A stretch of DNA of 6,128 nucleotides from Spirochaetales bacterium (GTDB lineage Bacteria > Spirochaetota > Spirochaetia > SZUA-6 > DRHE01). Shown one piece after another: positions 1 through 6,128 of the stretch (within the stretch, counting starts at the first letter, position 1; each line of letters starts with the position of its first letter). The stretch is taken from positions 1 to 6,128 of the forward strand of contig DRHE01000076.1 in assembly GCA_011049745.1 (NCBI GenBank). The letters run 5' to 3'. The notes beneath the pieces were generated by a model. That model saw nothing but the letters and a program-made list of their open reading frames with translations. It was not told the DNA's origin and searched no databases. The translations under genes were made by a program, and so were the position numbers.

Positions 1-560
1 GAGGAGAGGTGCCATTAATCGGTTCCTATATAATCAGCTATGATAAGGATATGGACCATCTGGAAGGTTATATAGATATGAAAGACCTTCTGAACTTCAA
101 ATACGGCTTGAAAGAGCAAGTAGGGCTGAAAGAGATAGTAAAACCCCTTTACACTATTCCTGAATCAAAAGATCTTTCTGAATTAATGACGGAAATGAGA
201 AATACGAATGCAGAAATTGCCCAGGTTGTGGACGAGTATGGCGGAACTGCAGGAATTATTACCTTTCAGATTATGGTGGAAAGCCTGCTCGGTCACTTCT
301 ATCGGAATGAGAAGGAAAGTATAAAGGAGATCGAGCCGCACCGTTATATTATTCCTGCGGATATGGAGATAGAAGCGCTGGAGAGGCTCTTTGACATTGA
401 ACTGCAGGCAGATGTTCGCACTGTTGCGGGATTGATCTTTCTTAAGCTTGGCGAGATTCCCGAACAGGACACAAGGATTGAATACGGCAAGCTTGAATTT
501 ACCATTCTCAGCATTGCCAGGAATAAAATCCTGGAAGTTGGAGTAAAGCTTAAAGATTGA
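1..560 (+). CDS. CNNM/CorC (TlyC-like) transporter-family protein, C-terminal part, 5' truncated
   Basis: This is the C-terminal portion of a CNNM/CorC family protein; the reading frame (codons from base 3) is open to the left edge, so the GTG at 9 is not a real start. The visible part begins at the end of a first CBS domain (V-P-L-I-G-S-Y at 9-29, then GYIDMKDL, matching the family pattern of an R-x-P-V-Y strand followed by G-x-x-x-x-K-D-L). A second CBS domain follows, with the hallmark VVDEYGGTAGIIT around 225-263. It closes with a CorC_HlyC (transporter-associated) domain showing T-V-A-G at 420-431 and L-G-E-I-P at 447-461. The DUF21 membrane domain must lie upstream. Family members are membrane proteins linked to Mg2+/Co2+ efflux, and older annotations call them hemolysins. 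The acidic stretch that usually follows the DEYGG motif (E-D-L-x-E-E-I-V-G) is altered here to FQIMVESLLG. It is followed within a few bases by a second gene of the same family. The family call is firm; the substrate is not known. Confidence 0.93.
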   Translation, partial: GEVPLIGSYIISYDKDMDHLEGYIDMKDLLNFKYGLKEQVGLKEIVKPLYTIPESKDLSELMTEMRNTNAEIAQVVDEYGGTAGIITFQIMVESLLGHFYRNEKESIKEIEPHRYIIPADMEIEALERLFDIELQADVRTVAGLIFLKLGEIPEQDTRIEYGKLEFTILSIARNKILEVGVKLKD

Positions 561-562
561 GT

Positions 563-1786
563 ATGATTTTTCTGGAACTATTTTCCTGTCTATTATTCGC
601 CGCTTTCTTTGCCGGCCTGGAAACCGGGCTGTTATCCGCTGACCAGCTGGTTATCTATTCTCAGAAAGAGCGGGGTGTGCTCACAGCCAGGGCTGCTGAT
701 TTCCTGCTTAAAAAGCCGGAAAGATTACTGGGAACAACCCTTACAGGTACCAATATTGCCGTAGTAGCTGCAGCCGTTCTGCTCAGCAGTTCCTTAAGGA
801 GAATAGGGCTTTCCTGGAGCGCATGGATAGGCAGTCTTGGTTTAAGTCTGGTTTTACTTATTTTTTCCGAGATCATACCCAAATCATTCTTCAGGCAGAG
901 ATCAGAGACCATCAGCATTAAACTGGCTCCGATCCTCCTTTTTTTCTACTTTTTATTCCTGCCGCTCACTTTTTTACTCAACAACATTATGAATCTGGTG
1001 CTTCTTATTATGAGCCGCCACAAATTCCAGTCAAAATTGCCCCAGTCAAGAGAGGATTTACAGCTGTTGGTACGCCTGAGCAGCCGTGAAGCCGGATTAA
1101 ATCCTTCCGATTACAACCTGTTTATCGATATCTTTAATTTTCGTAATACCATGGCCAGAGAGGCTGCCATACCGCTGCATGAATACCCGGTTTGCCGAAT
1201 TGACCGCAGGCCGGCCGAATTGGCTGAGATCTATTTTCGTACCGGTTATCGCTTCATTCCCGTTTATCAGGATCGTACAGATAATCTGATGGGATACGTG
1301 GATGCCGAAGAAATGCTTTATAGAGATACTCATTCAATCAGTGAGATCATGCGGGATACTTTTTTTTATCCTGACACTAAAAGACTTCCTGAACTGCTTC
1401 TGGAGATGAACCGCAAGAAGATGGAGGTTGTCTTTCTCTCAGATGAATATGGAGCTGTATCCGGGGTAATTACTCCCAAACAGATTGCCTCTGAGATTGT
1501 CGGCTTTATCCCGGGCAAGGAACTTTTTAAAAAGGATATAATTCATAAGCTGGGCCCCGGTCATTTCCATGTTTCCGGCACAACCGACCTGGAGGATCTT
1601 CAGAAGGAAACCGGAATAGCCTTTGTCAGGGGGAACTATGATACAATCGGCGGTTTTATTTGTGAAAGAATGGGAGAAATACCCAAAATTGGTGCTACCT
1701 TTGAAGAAGGTGGAGTTTTATACAGAGTGATCGAGCGTGACGCTCGCCGTATTAAGAAACTGGAAATAATCAGGAAAGAACAATGA
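563..1786 (+). CDS. CNNM/CorC family membrane protein with DUF21, CBS pair and CorC_HlyC domains
   Basis: This is a full-length CNNM/CorC paralogue of 407 residues, close to the usual family length. Residues about 1-150 are a DUF21 domain with several hydrophobic helices (about 2-24, 55-75, 82-105 and 120-151). CBS1 lies at about 201-255 (GYRFIPVYQDRTDNLMGYVD), CBS2 at about 260-316 (DEYGAVSGVIT near 294-304), and the CorC_HlyC domain at about 325-403 (DTIGGF, then MGEIP). The family is associated with Mg2+ efflux, with the CBS pair and C-terminal domain regulating from the cytoplasm. Membrane motifs are unusual: AGLETG at 17-22 where family members commonly have SGSETA, GTN at 62-64 where GNN is typical, and SEIIPK at 102-107 where GEIIPK is typical. 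I chose the ATG at 563, two bases after the preceding stop. A TTG at 557, overlapping that stop, would add only two residues. Neither has a strong ribosome binding site; AAAGA at 552-556 favours the ATG. The family is certain, but the transported ion is unsure given the substitutions. Confidence 0.93.
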   Translation: MIFLELFSCLLFAAFFAGLETGLLSADQLVIYSQKERGVLTARAADFLLKKPERLLGTTLTGTNIAVVAAAVLLSSSLRRIGLSWSAWIGSLGLSLVLLIFSEIIPKSFFRQRSETISIKLAPILLFFYFLFLPLTFLLNNIMNLVLLIMSRHKFQSKLPQSREDLQLLVRLSSREAGLNPSDYNLFIDIFNFRNTMAREAAIPLHEYPVCRIDRRPAELAEIYFRTGYRFIPVYQDRTDNLMGYVDAEEMLYRDTHSISEIMRDTFFYPDTKRLPELLLEMNRKKMEVVFLSDEYGAVSGVITPKQIASEIVGFIPGKELFKKDIIHKLGPGHFHVSGTTDLEDLQKETGIAFVRGNYDTIGGFICERMGEIPKIGATFEEGGVLYRVIERDARRIKKLEIIRKEQ

Positions 1787-2193
1787 AGCTGATTAGAAGG
1801 GAAAAGAGCCGGGACGGATTACTCATTACCCCGCTGCTTGATATAATTTTCCTGGTGGTAATTTTTTTCATGATCAATGCCTCACTCTCTCTGAATCCGG
1901 CTATCGAAATAGATCTGCCGCCGGCTTATACCTCACATGCAGTCCTGGAAGAAGAGATCATTGTAACCGTCAATAAAAGCGGAACAATCTTTTTAGGTAA
2001 AAACGAGGTAACAATAGAGCATTTTCCTGCAGAATTAAAAAAAGAAATGGCTAAACTGCAGCGAAAACGAATATTCCTGCAGGCTGATGAAGCTCTTCCT
2101 TACCGAAACCTGGTAGAGATTATAGATATCGCGCGCCTGACCGGAGTGGAGAGCATAGGCCTGGTTACTTCTCTGAAGGGGCTGCCCAGATGA
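1783..2193 (+). CDS. exbD: ExbD/TolR family biopolymer transport protein
   Basis: The product is a 136-residue protein of normal ExbD/TolR length and layout. A short basic cytoplasmic tail (1-12, rich in K and R) precedes one transmembrane helix (about 13-33), and a periplasmic domain fills the rest. The helix opens with the family signature ITPLLDIIFLVVIFFM; Asp20 matches the single membrane aspartate needed for proton passage in ExbD and TolR. After the helix come E-I-D-L-P (42-46) and a strand-helix periplasmic fold that includes IFLQADEALPYRNLVEIID near 92-110, another family pattern. The protein should sit in the inner membrane and, with an ExbB/TolQ pentamer, convert proton-motive force into motion passed to TonB or TolA. 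No ExbB/TolQ gene is visible in this window. The start ATG overlaps the previous stop as ATGA and has AGGA at 1772-1775, seven bases upstream. ExbD rather than TolR is favoured only because a TonB-like gene follows. Confidence 0.93.
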   Translation: MKLIRREKSRDGLLITPLLDIIFLVVIFFMINASLSLNPAIEIDLPPAYTSHAVLEEEIIVTVNKSGTIFLGKNEVTIEHFPAELKKEMAKLQRKRIFLQADEALPYRNLVEIIDIARLTGVESIGLVTSLKGLPR

Positions 2194-2882
2194 TAAGCAG
2201 GAGTTTTTCTTACCTGGGACTATCCGTAGCGATTCATGGACTGCTGCTGCTTTTTATCTCCCGCTGGGAACTGCCCTTTGCCCAACCCTTTTCCCGCCGC
2301 CGGGTAATACTTAATTTTGTTTCACCTTTGGACCTTGCACAGGCTGTAGCCAGGGAGAAGAGCAGGCAAAGCCAGGATTTTCCTGTAGACACCGCAAAGG
2401 TGCCCCCGCCGCAGCAAGCGGCTGAAAGCACTCTTCTGCCGCTGTTGCCGCTAAAAAGAGCTGAACTAAAGCGGGCTGAAAATAGAGTAGTTCGAAAAAG
2501 AACTGCGGAAATCCCTCAACCCGATTTCCTGGACATACTCAATCAGGTCAGTAGTAGTCAGGAAATAGCGGCAACAAGTTCAAGCGGAATTGTTTTGCAA
2601 AAAGAGATCGACTGGTCAACAGGACAGAGGGAGCTCCTAAAAAAAAGCCTGCCTCCTTTTCCCGATCGTCTTATCCGGGTGGGATTGGAAGTCGATGTAG
2701 AGGCTTTGATTACTGTCAGCCCCGCCGGATATGTTACCGGCGTGCAAATCACCCGCAGTTCAGGATATACCCTGGTTGATAATGCTGTAACCACTGCTTT
2801 AAGGGATTATCTGTTTGAGAAATCAGAATCAAGAGAAAGTGATACCGGCTTGATCCGCTTTCACTTTCGCCTGGAGCGATGA
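2190..2882 (+). CDS. tonB: TonB-like energy transducer
   Basis: The product has 230 residues and the three-part TonB plan. The N-terminal signal anchor (about 7-24) contains S-V-A-I-H-G with Ser12 and His16, the same S-x-x-x-H spacing as the ExbB/D-responsive face of E. coli TonB (Ser16, His20). Just after it, VILNFVSPLDL resembles the segment that follows the TonB anchor. The periplasmic linker (about 27-150) is only mildly proline-rich (PPP at 72-74) and rich in K/R and E instead of long EP/KP repeats. The C-terminal domain (about 155-230) begins PPFP and has ITVSPAGYVTGVQITRSSGYTLVDNAV, then LRDYLF, matching the TonB C-terminal family pattern (P-x-F-P, V-x-x-G-x-V, S-S-G-x-x-x-x-D, al-x-x-y-x-F). 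It would span the periplasm and pass energy to an outer-membrane partner. It overlaps the ExbD gene by ATGA, with GAAGGGG at 2175-2181 as ribosome binding site. TolA is a possible alternative, but TonB fits better. Confidence 0.87.
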   Translation: MISRSFSYLGLSVAIHGLLLLFISRWELPFAQPFSRRRVILNFVSPLDLAQAVAREKSRQSQDFPVDTAKVPPPQQAAESTLLPLLPLKRAELKRAENRVVRKRTAEIPQPDFLDILNQVSSSQEIAATSSSGIVLQKEIDWSTGQRELLKKSLPPFPDRLIRVGLEVDVEALITVSPAGYVTGVQITRSSGYTLVDNAVTTALRDYLFEKSESRESDTGLIRFHFRLER

Positions 2883-2886
2883 ATTG
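2873..2886 (+). promoter_or_regulatory. Ribosome binding site and TTG start of the TamB-like gene
   Basis: GGAG at 2873-2876 lies inside the last codons of the TonB-like gene, seven bases before the TTG at 2884-2886, which is good spacing. The TTG is in frame with the long downstream reading frame, and this frame has a stop (TGA) at 2851-2853, so a start must lie after that. An ATGA at 2879-2882 looks like the overlap starts of the upstream genes but sits only two bases from GGAG and opens a frame that stops after 22 codons. The next in-frame ATG (3001) would remove the membrane anchor, so the TTG is the best choice. Confidence 0.65.
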
Positions 2887-5800
2887 GGCAATCCCCTCGG
2901 TAAATGGCCGGTTAAACCTGTTGAGCTGCTCTTCATTTCTATCCTGATCACCCTGGTTGTGCTCTCTGTTCAACTGCTCGACAGTCAGCTTGACCGTAAG
3001 ATGAATTTGCTTAAAGAGGAAGCGGTCAATATCTTAGAAATGAGACTTGGAAGAAAGATTACCTATCAGAGTATTTCACCTTCAATTCTGGGTTTTCTGG
3101 CTGTACGCGAGCTGAAGATCTACAGCTCTGCCCCTGAAGGTTCCGTTCTGCTGCAGATAAACCGGTTGAAAATCAAATATAATATTCTTAAATTAATTTT
3201 TAAAAGGAATATCGCCGGCTCCCTGTCAGAGATACAAATTTCCAACTCAAATTTTGATTTCGACGCTCAAAGGGACCGGGAAATCTTTAAGCTCCTGCGG
3301 GATTTGACAACCGGTCAAAAAGAGAAGGAGCAGACAATTGCTCTTAAACTAAGCGGCAGAAGTATTAATGTCAGATTTCGCTCGGGAAAACGTGAATTTA
3401 GATTATCAAAGCTCTTTTTTACCCTGGCAGCACAAAAAGATTACCTGAAGCTCACATTCCGCTGTTTTGCAGAAGTGAATACCAGCTCAGATGTCAACAG
3501 GGGCTTACGAATTACTTCACGGGTGAAGCTGAATGGAAAATTAGATCCTGCTCTGTCATGGGCCGATATGTCAGTGCGCATCTATTCACTTAACACCCCG
3601 GATTTCATACTGGGACGGCAAACCTTTCAGCTCACTTACAGGGAAAAGATACTGGAAATCAGGAAAATACAGGATCGGGCGCCAATTGACCTGTGGTTAA
3701 TCTTTGATGTTGAGCAGCGCCAACTGGTTTTCAAATTTAACAGCGATAAATTTACTCCCGCATCAAAGCTCCAATTTTCCGGCCGGCTTGACTATTTTAA
3801 TCGCTTCCTTAACAGCTCATTAACAGCTGCAGGTTCAATAGAGTATAACCTGGAGAATGGAAAAGTCAGCTATCTTCTCGATCTGCAGATGTATTTAAAA
3901 GATGGCTTTTTACCCGGCAAGATCGGCGGTGAAATCAATCTGGTGACTCATCTGAATGGAAATGAGCGGATTCTCTATCTCAAGCCCCTGCTGTTGCACT
4001 CAAGGCTTGGTTCAATGGAATTTTTCGGCAATATACTGCTGCAAAATATGTATCCGGCAGGATTCCTGCATCTGATGAATGTTCGCACCCTTTCCGGAGA
4101 AAGCTTGAATGCCGCGCTCCAGGTGGTGAGAGAGAGCCAGAGTCTTACCATACGCGGTCACAGGTTAAATATAGGGTCGAATCATTTCAGCGGGTTCGAG
4201 CTTAAGCTCAAACCCCTTTTGAACAGTATCATCTTTGACTTAACCACCAATCTGACCAATAGTATTAAAGGTAATTCGATAAAAAGCCACGGAGAACTCA
4301 TAATTAAGCCGGAGTTCTCCCTCAAATCAAGTATTTCCGTTAAAAACATACCAGTCTTTACAGTATACCAGCTTTTTTTCAAGGGTTTTTCAATTCCGCC
4401 ACCATTAAAGCGGATAGCAGCAGAGTTGAGCCTTACCACCGATTTGACACTGGTTACTGATTTTAAAGAAGTAACCCTGGTTTCCGATGCTTTCCACCTT
4501 GAAGATTCTCACAATCAGGATAATTCAATCGACCTGACCTTTAAAGTGGATAACCGTGGAATTGCTGTTCCTGATTTCCGGATTTACTGGAATGATTATG
4601 AGGTTCAGGGAGATTTCGTTTCAGAGAGGGAGCTTTCCGGTATCAGCACTATTAAGTCAACCTTCCGGGTAGAGGAAATACCATATTCGTTCGAAGCTCT
4701 CCACGTACCGGGGAAATGGCTGGAAATAATAGGATCATACAATCTCAATGCTTTTCTGAACCTGGCTGAGACCTTTCCTCCGAGCAGCGCTTTAACTGAG
4801 CTGAAGGGACGCAGCTTAGGGATATCCATGTATAGACTGCCTATCCCGATTAAAGGGCAGAATCAGGTAATGTATTGCAATCTTGATCTTAAGGGGATAA
4901 TAACCAACCGCGGCCGGGTATATCTGGAACCATCAACCCTAGAGCTCTTTGATTTACCCCTTGGTGAGTCCAGAGAAAATAGACTGAAAATAGCTTTTTC
5001 TCTCCAGGGTGATAGCCTGGAGCTGGAGCAGATAGTCTATGATGACGCTATCTCCATACTGCAGGGAAGGGGAAACTGTAAAGTTATTTCAACCACTGAT
5101 ATTTCCGGAATTATCCAGCTGCAGGAGGTAAGCGGCGCTGAGAGTTACACGTTGGCTATAGGCCTTAACCAGGGCGTACTGAACAGCGCCCTTACCTTTA
5201 ACCAGGCGCCACTGAATAGATTCGGTCATTTTATAATAAGCGGTGAACTAACGGGAGATATCCTTTTCACCGGCGCTCTCCGTTCTCCAGAAGCAGCAGG
5301 AAACTTAAGCTTGAGCGAAGCCAGGCTTAATACCGACCCGATAAGTTTTAATCTGGATTTCAAATACACACCGGCGTCATTTAGCCTGCAATCCTTTAAC
5401 CTTACCTACCTGAACCATCGTTTTCTCGATGGGAGCGGGATTTTTAATTTAATAGATGGTAATTTCAACTACGGCTCCAGCTACCGGGCGGTACATTTTA
5501 AGAAGAGTGTAAGTCTGGATCTTGGTTTCAGGGGAAAAGTTGAGGCCCCGGCAAAACAATTTAACCTTGCCTCTCTATTCGACAGTAATTTCTCAAGCCG
5601 TCTAACATTGAACAATATTTCAGTGGAAAAAGAGCATCATGAGGACTGGACCCTGGATTTTACCACTAAAAACCGGAAACTCCATATTGACGGCGGACCG
5701 GAAGAGTCTATACATGCTCTGGTGGGCAAGGACGGTTCTTTTGAGCTGCAACTGCTGGAGCCGCTGCCGATTCAGGGTATAGCTGAGGGTATTATTTCAG

Positions 5801-6128
5801 ACCGGGATATAGAAGCCCTCTTTACAATTTCACATTTGGATATGGATGTTATCAATCTTCTCACCGGCAGCGAGATCATAAAATTTACTGCCGGTTCTGC
5901 CAAAGGTCGTTTGCGTATTACCGGCCCATTTAATGATCCCGATTACCTGGGACAGTTGAGTGCAACTGATACAGTTATAGATTTTGCCCTTTCTCCCAGT
6001 GTAACAGATAAAACTAGCGGCTTACTGGTTTTCCGCGGTAAGAGTTTTACTTTAGAGCCGGTCAGCACAAAAGCAGGAAGTGCGCTTGTCTCGGCAGAAG
6101 GAATTTTCTATATTGATCACTGGCTTCC
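2884..6128 (+). CDS. tamB: TamB/AsmA-like envelope protein, N-terminal 1081 codons, 3' truncated
   Basis: The frame is open from 2884 to the right edge with no stop, giving at least 1081 residues; E. coli TamB is about 1259. A short tail with three lysines (K7, K11 and R/K 38-39 flanking) precedes a hydrophobic inner-membrane anchor (about 13-32). Next comes the AsmA-type start: ILEMRLGRKITYQSI at about 50-64, then a GFLAVRELKIYS segment near 70-81. The rest is a long run of alternating short beta-strands with few helices, as expected for the extended beta-taco groove of bridge-like lipid transport proteins. TamB-style units of the form G-x-L-x-x-x-G-x-x-x-x-P-x-x-x-G-x-L are visible near 787-810 (GELTGDILFTGALRSPEAAG) and 1006-1024 (KGRLRITGPFNDPDYLG). 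The C-terminal TamB (DUF490) domain lies beyond the window. TamB spans the periplasm, acts with an Omp85 protein and is implicated in phospholipid transport and outer-membrane protein assembly. Another AsmA-like family (YhdP or YicH type) is the main alternative. It is one base downstream of the TonB-like gene, so coupled translation is likely. Confidence 0.82.
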   Translation, partial: MGNPLGKWPVKPVELLFISILITLVVLSVQLLDSQLDRKMNLLKEEAVNILEMRLGRKITYQSISPSILGFLAVRELKIYSSAPEGSVLLQINRLKIKYNILKLIFKRNIAGSLSEIQISNSNFDFDAQRDREIFKLLRDLTTGQKEKEQTIALKLSGRSINVRFRSGKREFRLSKLFFTLAAQKDYLKLTFRCFAEVNTSSDVNRGLRITSRVKLNGKLDPALSWADMSVRIYSLNTPDFILGRQTFQLTYREKILEIRKIQDRAPIDLWLIFDVEQRQLVFKFNSDKFTPASKLQFSGRLDYFNRFLNSSLTAAGSIEYNLENGKVSYLLDLQMYLKDGFLPGKIGGEINLVTHLNGNERILYLKPLLLHSRLGSMEFFGNILLQNMYPAGFLHLMNVRTLSGESLNAALQVVRESQSLTIRGHRLNIGSNHFSGFELKLKPLLNSIIFDLTTNLTNSIKGNSIKSHGELIIKPEFSLKSSISVKNIPVFTVYQLFFKGFSIPPPLKRIAAELSLTTDLTLVTDFKEVTLVSDAFHLEDSHNQDNSIDLTFKVDNRGIAVPDFRIYWNDYEVQGDFVSERELSGISTIKSTFRVEEIPYSFEALHVPGKWLEIIGSYNLNAFLNLAETFPPSSALTELKGRSLGISMYRLPIPIKGQNQVMYCNLDLKGIITNRGRVYLEPSTLELFDLPLGESRENRLKIAFSLQGDSLELEQIVYDDAISILQGRGNCKVISTTDISGIIQLQEVSGAESYTLAIGLNQGVLNSALTFNQAPLNRFGHFIISGELTGDILFTGALRSPEAAGNLSLSEARLNTDPISFNLDFKYTPASFSLQSFNLTYLNHRFLDGSGIFNLIDGNFNYGSSYRAVHFKKSVSLDLGFRGKVEAPAKQFNLASLFDSNFSSRLTLNNISVEKEHHEDWTLDFTTKNRKLHIDGGPEESIHALVGKDGSFELQLLEPLPIQGIAEGIISDRDIEALFTISHLDMDVINLLTGSEIIKFTAGSAKGRLRITGPFNDPDYLGQLSATDTVIDFALSPSVTDKTSGLLVFRGKSFTLEPVSTKAGSALVSAEGIFYIDHWL

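Noticed and set aside
9..560. GTG at 9 as the true start of the first protein
   Set aside because: The frame is open upstream to base 3 and the translation begins in the middle of a CBS domain strand, so this is an internal valine of a truncated gene.
661..1333. Minus-strand reading frames at 661-918 and 1097-1333
   Set aside because: They lie wholly inside the second CNNM gene, have no recognisable domain, and are shadows of its coding sequence.
1360..1367. T8 run in the second CNNM gene as a terminator or phase-variation tract
   Set aside because: There is no GC-rich stem before it, it encodes part of a TFFY segment in an intact CBS2 domain, and eight bases is short for phase variation.
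2879..2947. Short plus-strand frame from the ATG at 2879 as a real small protein
   Set aside because: It has only 22 codons, places the ribosome binding site two bases from the start, and overlaps the better-supported membrane-anchor frame.
2234..2973. Minus-strand reading frames across the TonB-like gene and the start of the TamB-like gene
   Set aside because: Low-complexity, Ser/Arg-rich translations antisense to well-supported coding sequence; no motif or ribosome binding site of note.
4182..4829. Minus-strand reading frames at 4182-4439 and 4605-4829
   Set aside because: They are antisense to the TamB-like gene, whose plus-strand frame is continuous and carries family motifs.
3001..6128. 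ATG at 3001 as the start of the TamB-like protein
   Set aside because: It would discard the hydrophobic anchor encoded at about 2920-2980, which is expected in TamB/AsmA proteins, and there is no clear ribosome binding site before it.

Overview
The window is a stretch of one gene-dense plus-strand operon from a diderm (two-membrane) bacterium. The diderm call rests on a TonB-like protein, an ExbD/TolR-like protein and a very large AsmA/TamB-type protein, all of which act across a periplasm. Base composition is moderate and looks uniform, with no sign of a transferred island. The taxon cannot be fixed from this sequence. A spirochaete is one reasonable guess, because spirochaetes carry TlyC/CNNM-type 'hemolysins' and a TamB-like gene beside a BamA gene, but this is inference and other diderm phyla remain possible.

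Layout, left to right: (1) the C-terminal part of a CNNM/CorC (TlyC-like) protein, cut by the left edge, ending at 560; (2) a complete second CNNM/CorC-family protein with its DUF21 membrane domain, CBS pair and CorC_HlyC domain (563-1786); (3) an ExbD/TolR-like proton-channel subunit (1783-2193); (4) a TonB-like energy transducer (2190-2882); (5) the first 1081 codons of an AsmA/TamB-like envelope protein (2884 to beyond 6128), which fills more than half the window and is cut by the right edge.

The genes are packed with no usable intergenic space. Junctions 2/3 and 3/4 are 4-base ATGA overlaps, junction 1/2 is a near-abutment, and junction 4/5 is a 1-base gap with an apparent TTG start. I see no internal promoter or terminator, so one polycistronic mRNA with translational coupling is likely. 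RNA genes, mobile elements and CRISPR arrays were not seen, and there is no non-coding stretch longer than a few bases.

The most interesting point is functional grouping. ExbD and TonB normally work with ExbB to carry proton-motive force to outer-membrane receptors. Here the pair sits directly ahead of a TamB-like bridge protein, with no ExbB in the window. This suggests, without proving, that an ExbD/TonB module serves or energises a TamB-type lipid or outer-membrane-protein pathway. The second CNNM protein departs from the family at positions usually tied to Mg2+ binding, so it may not be an ordinary Mg2+ exporter.
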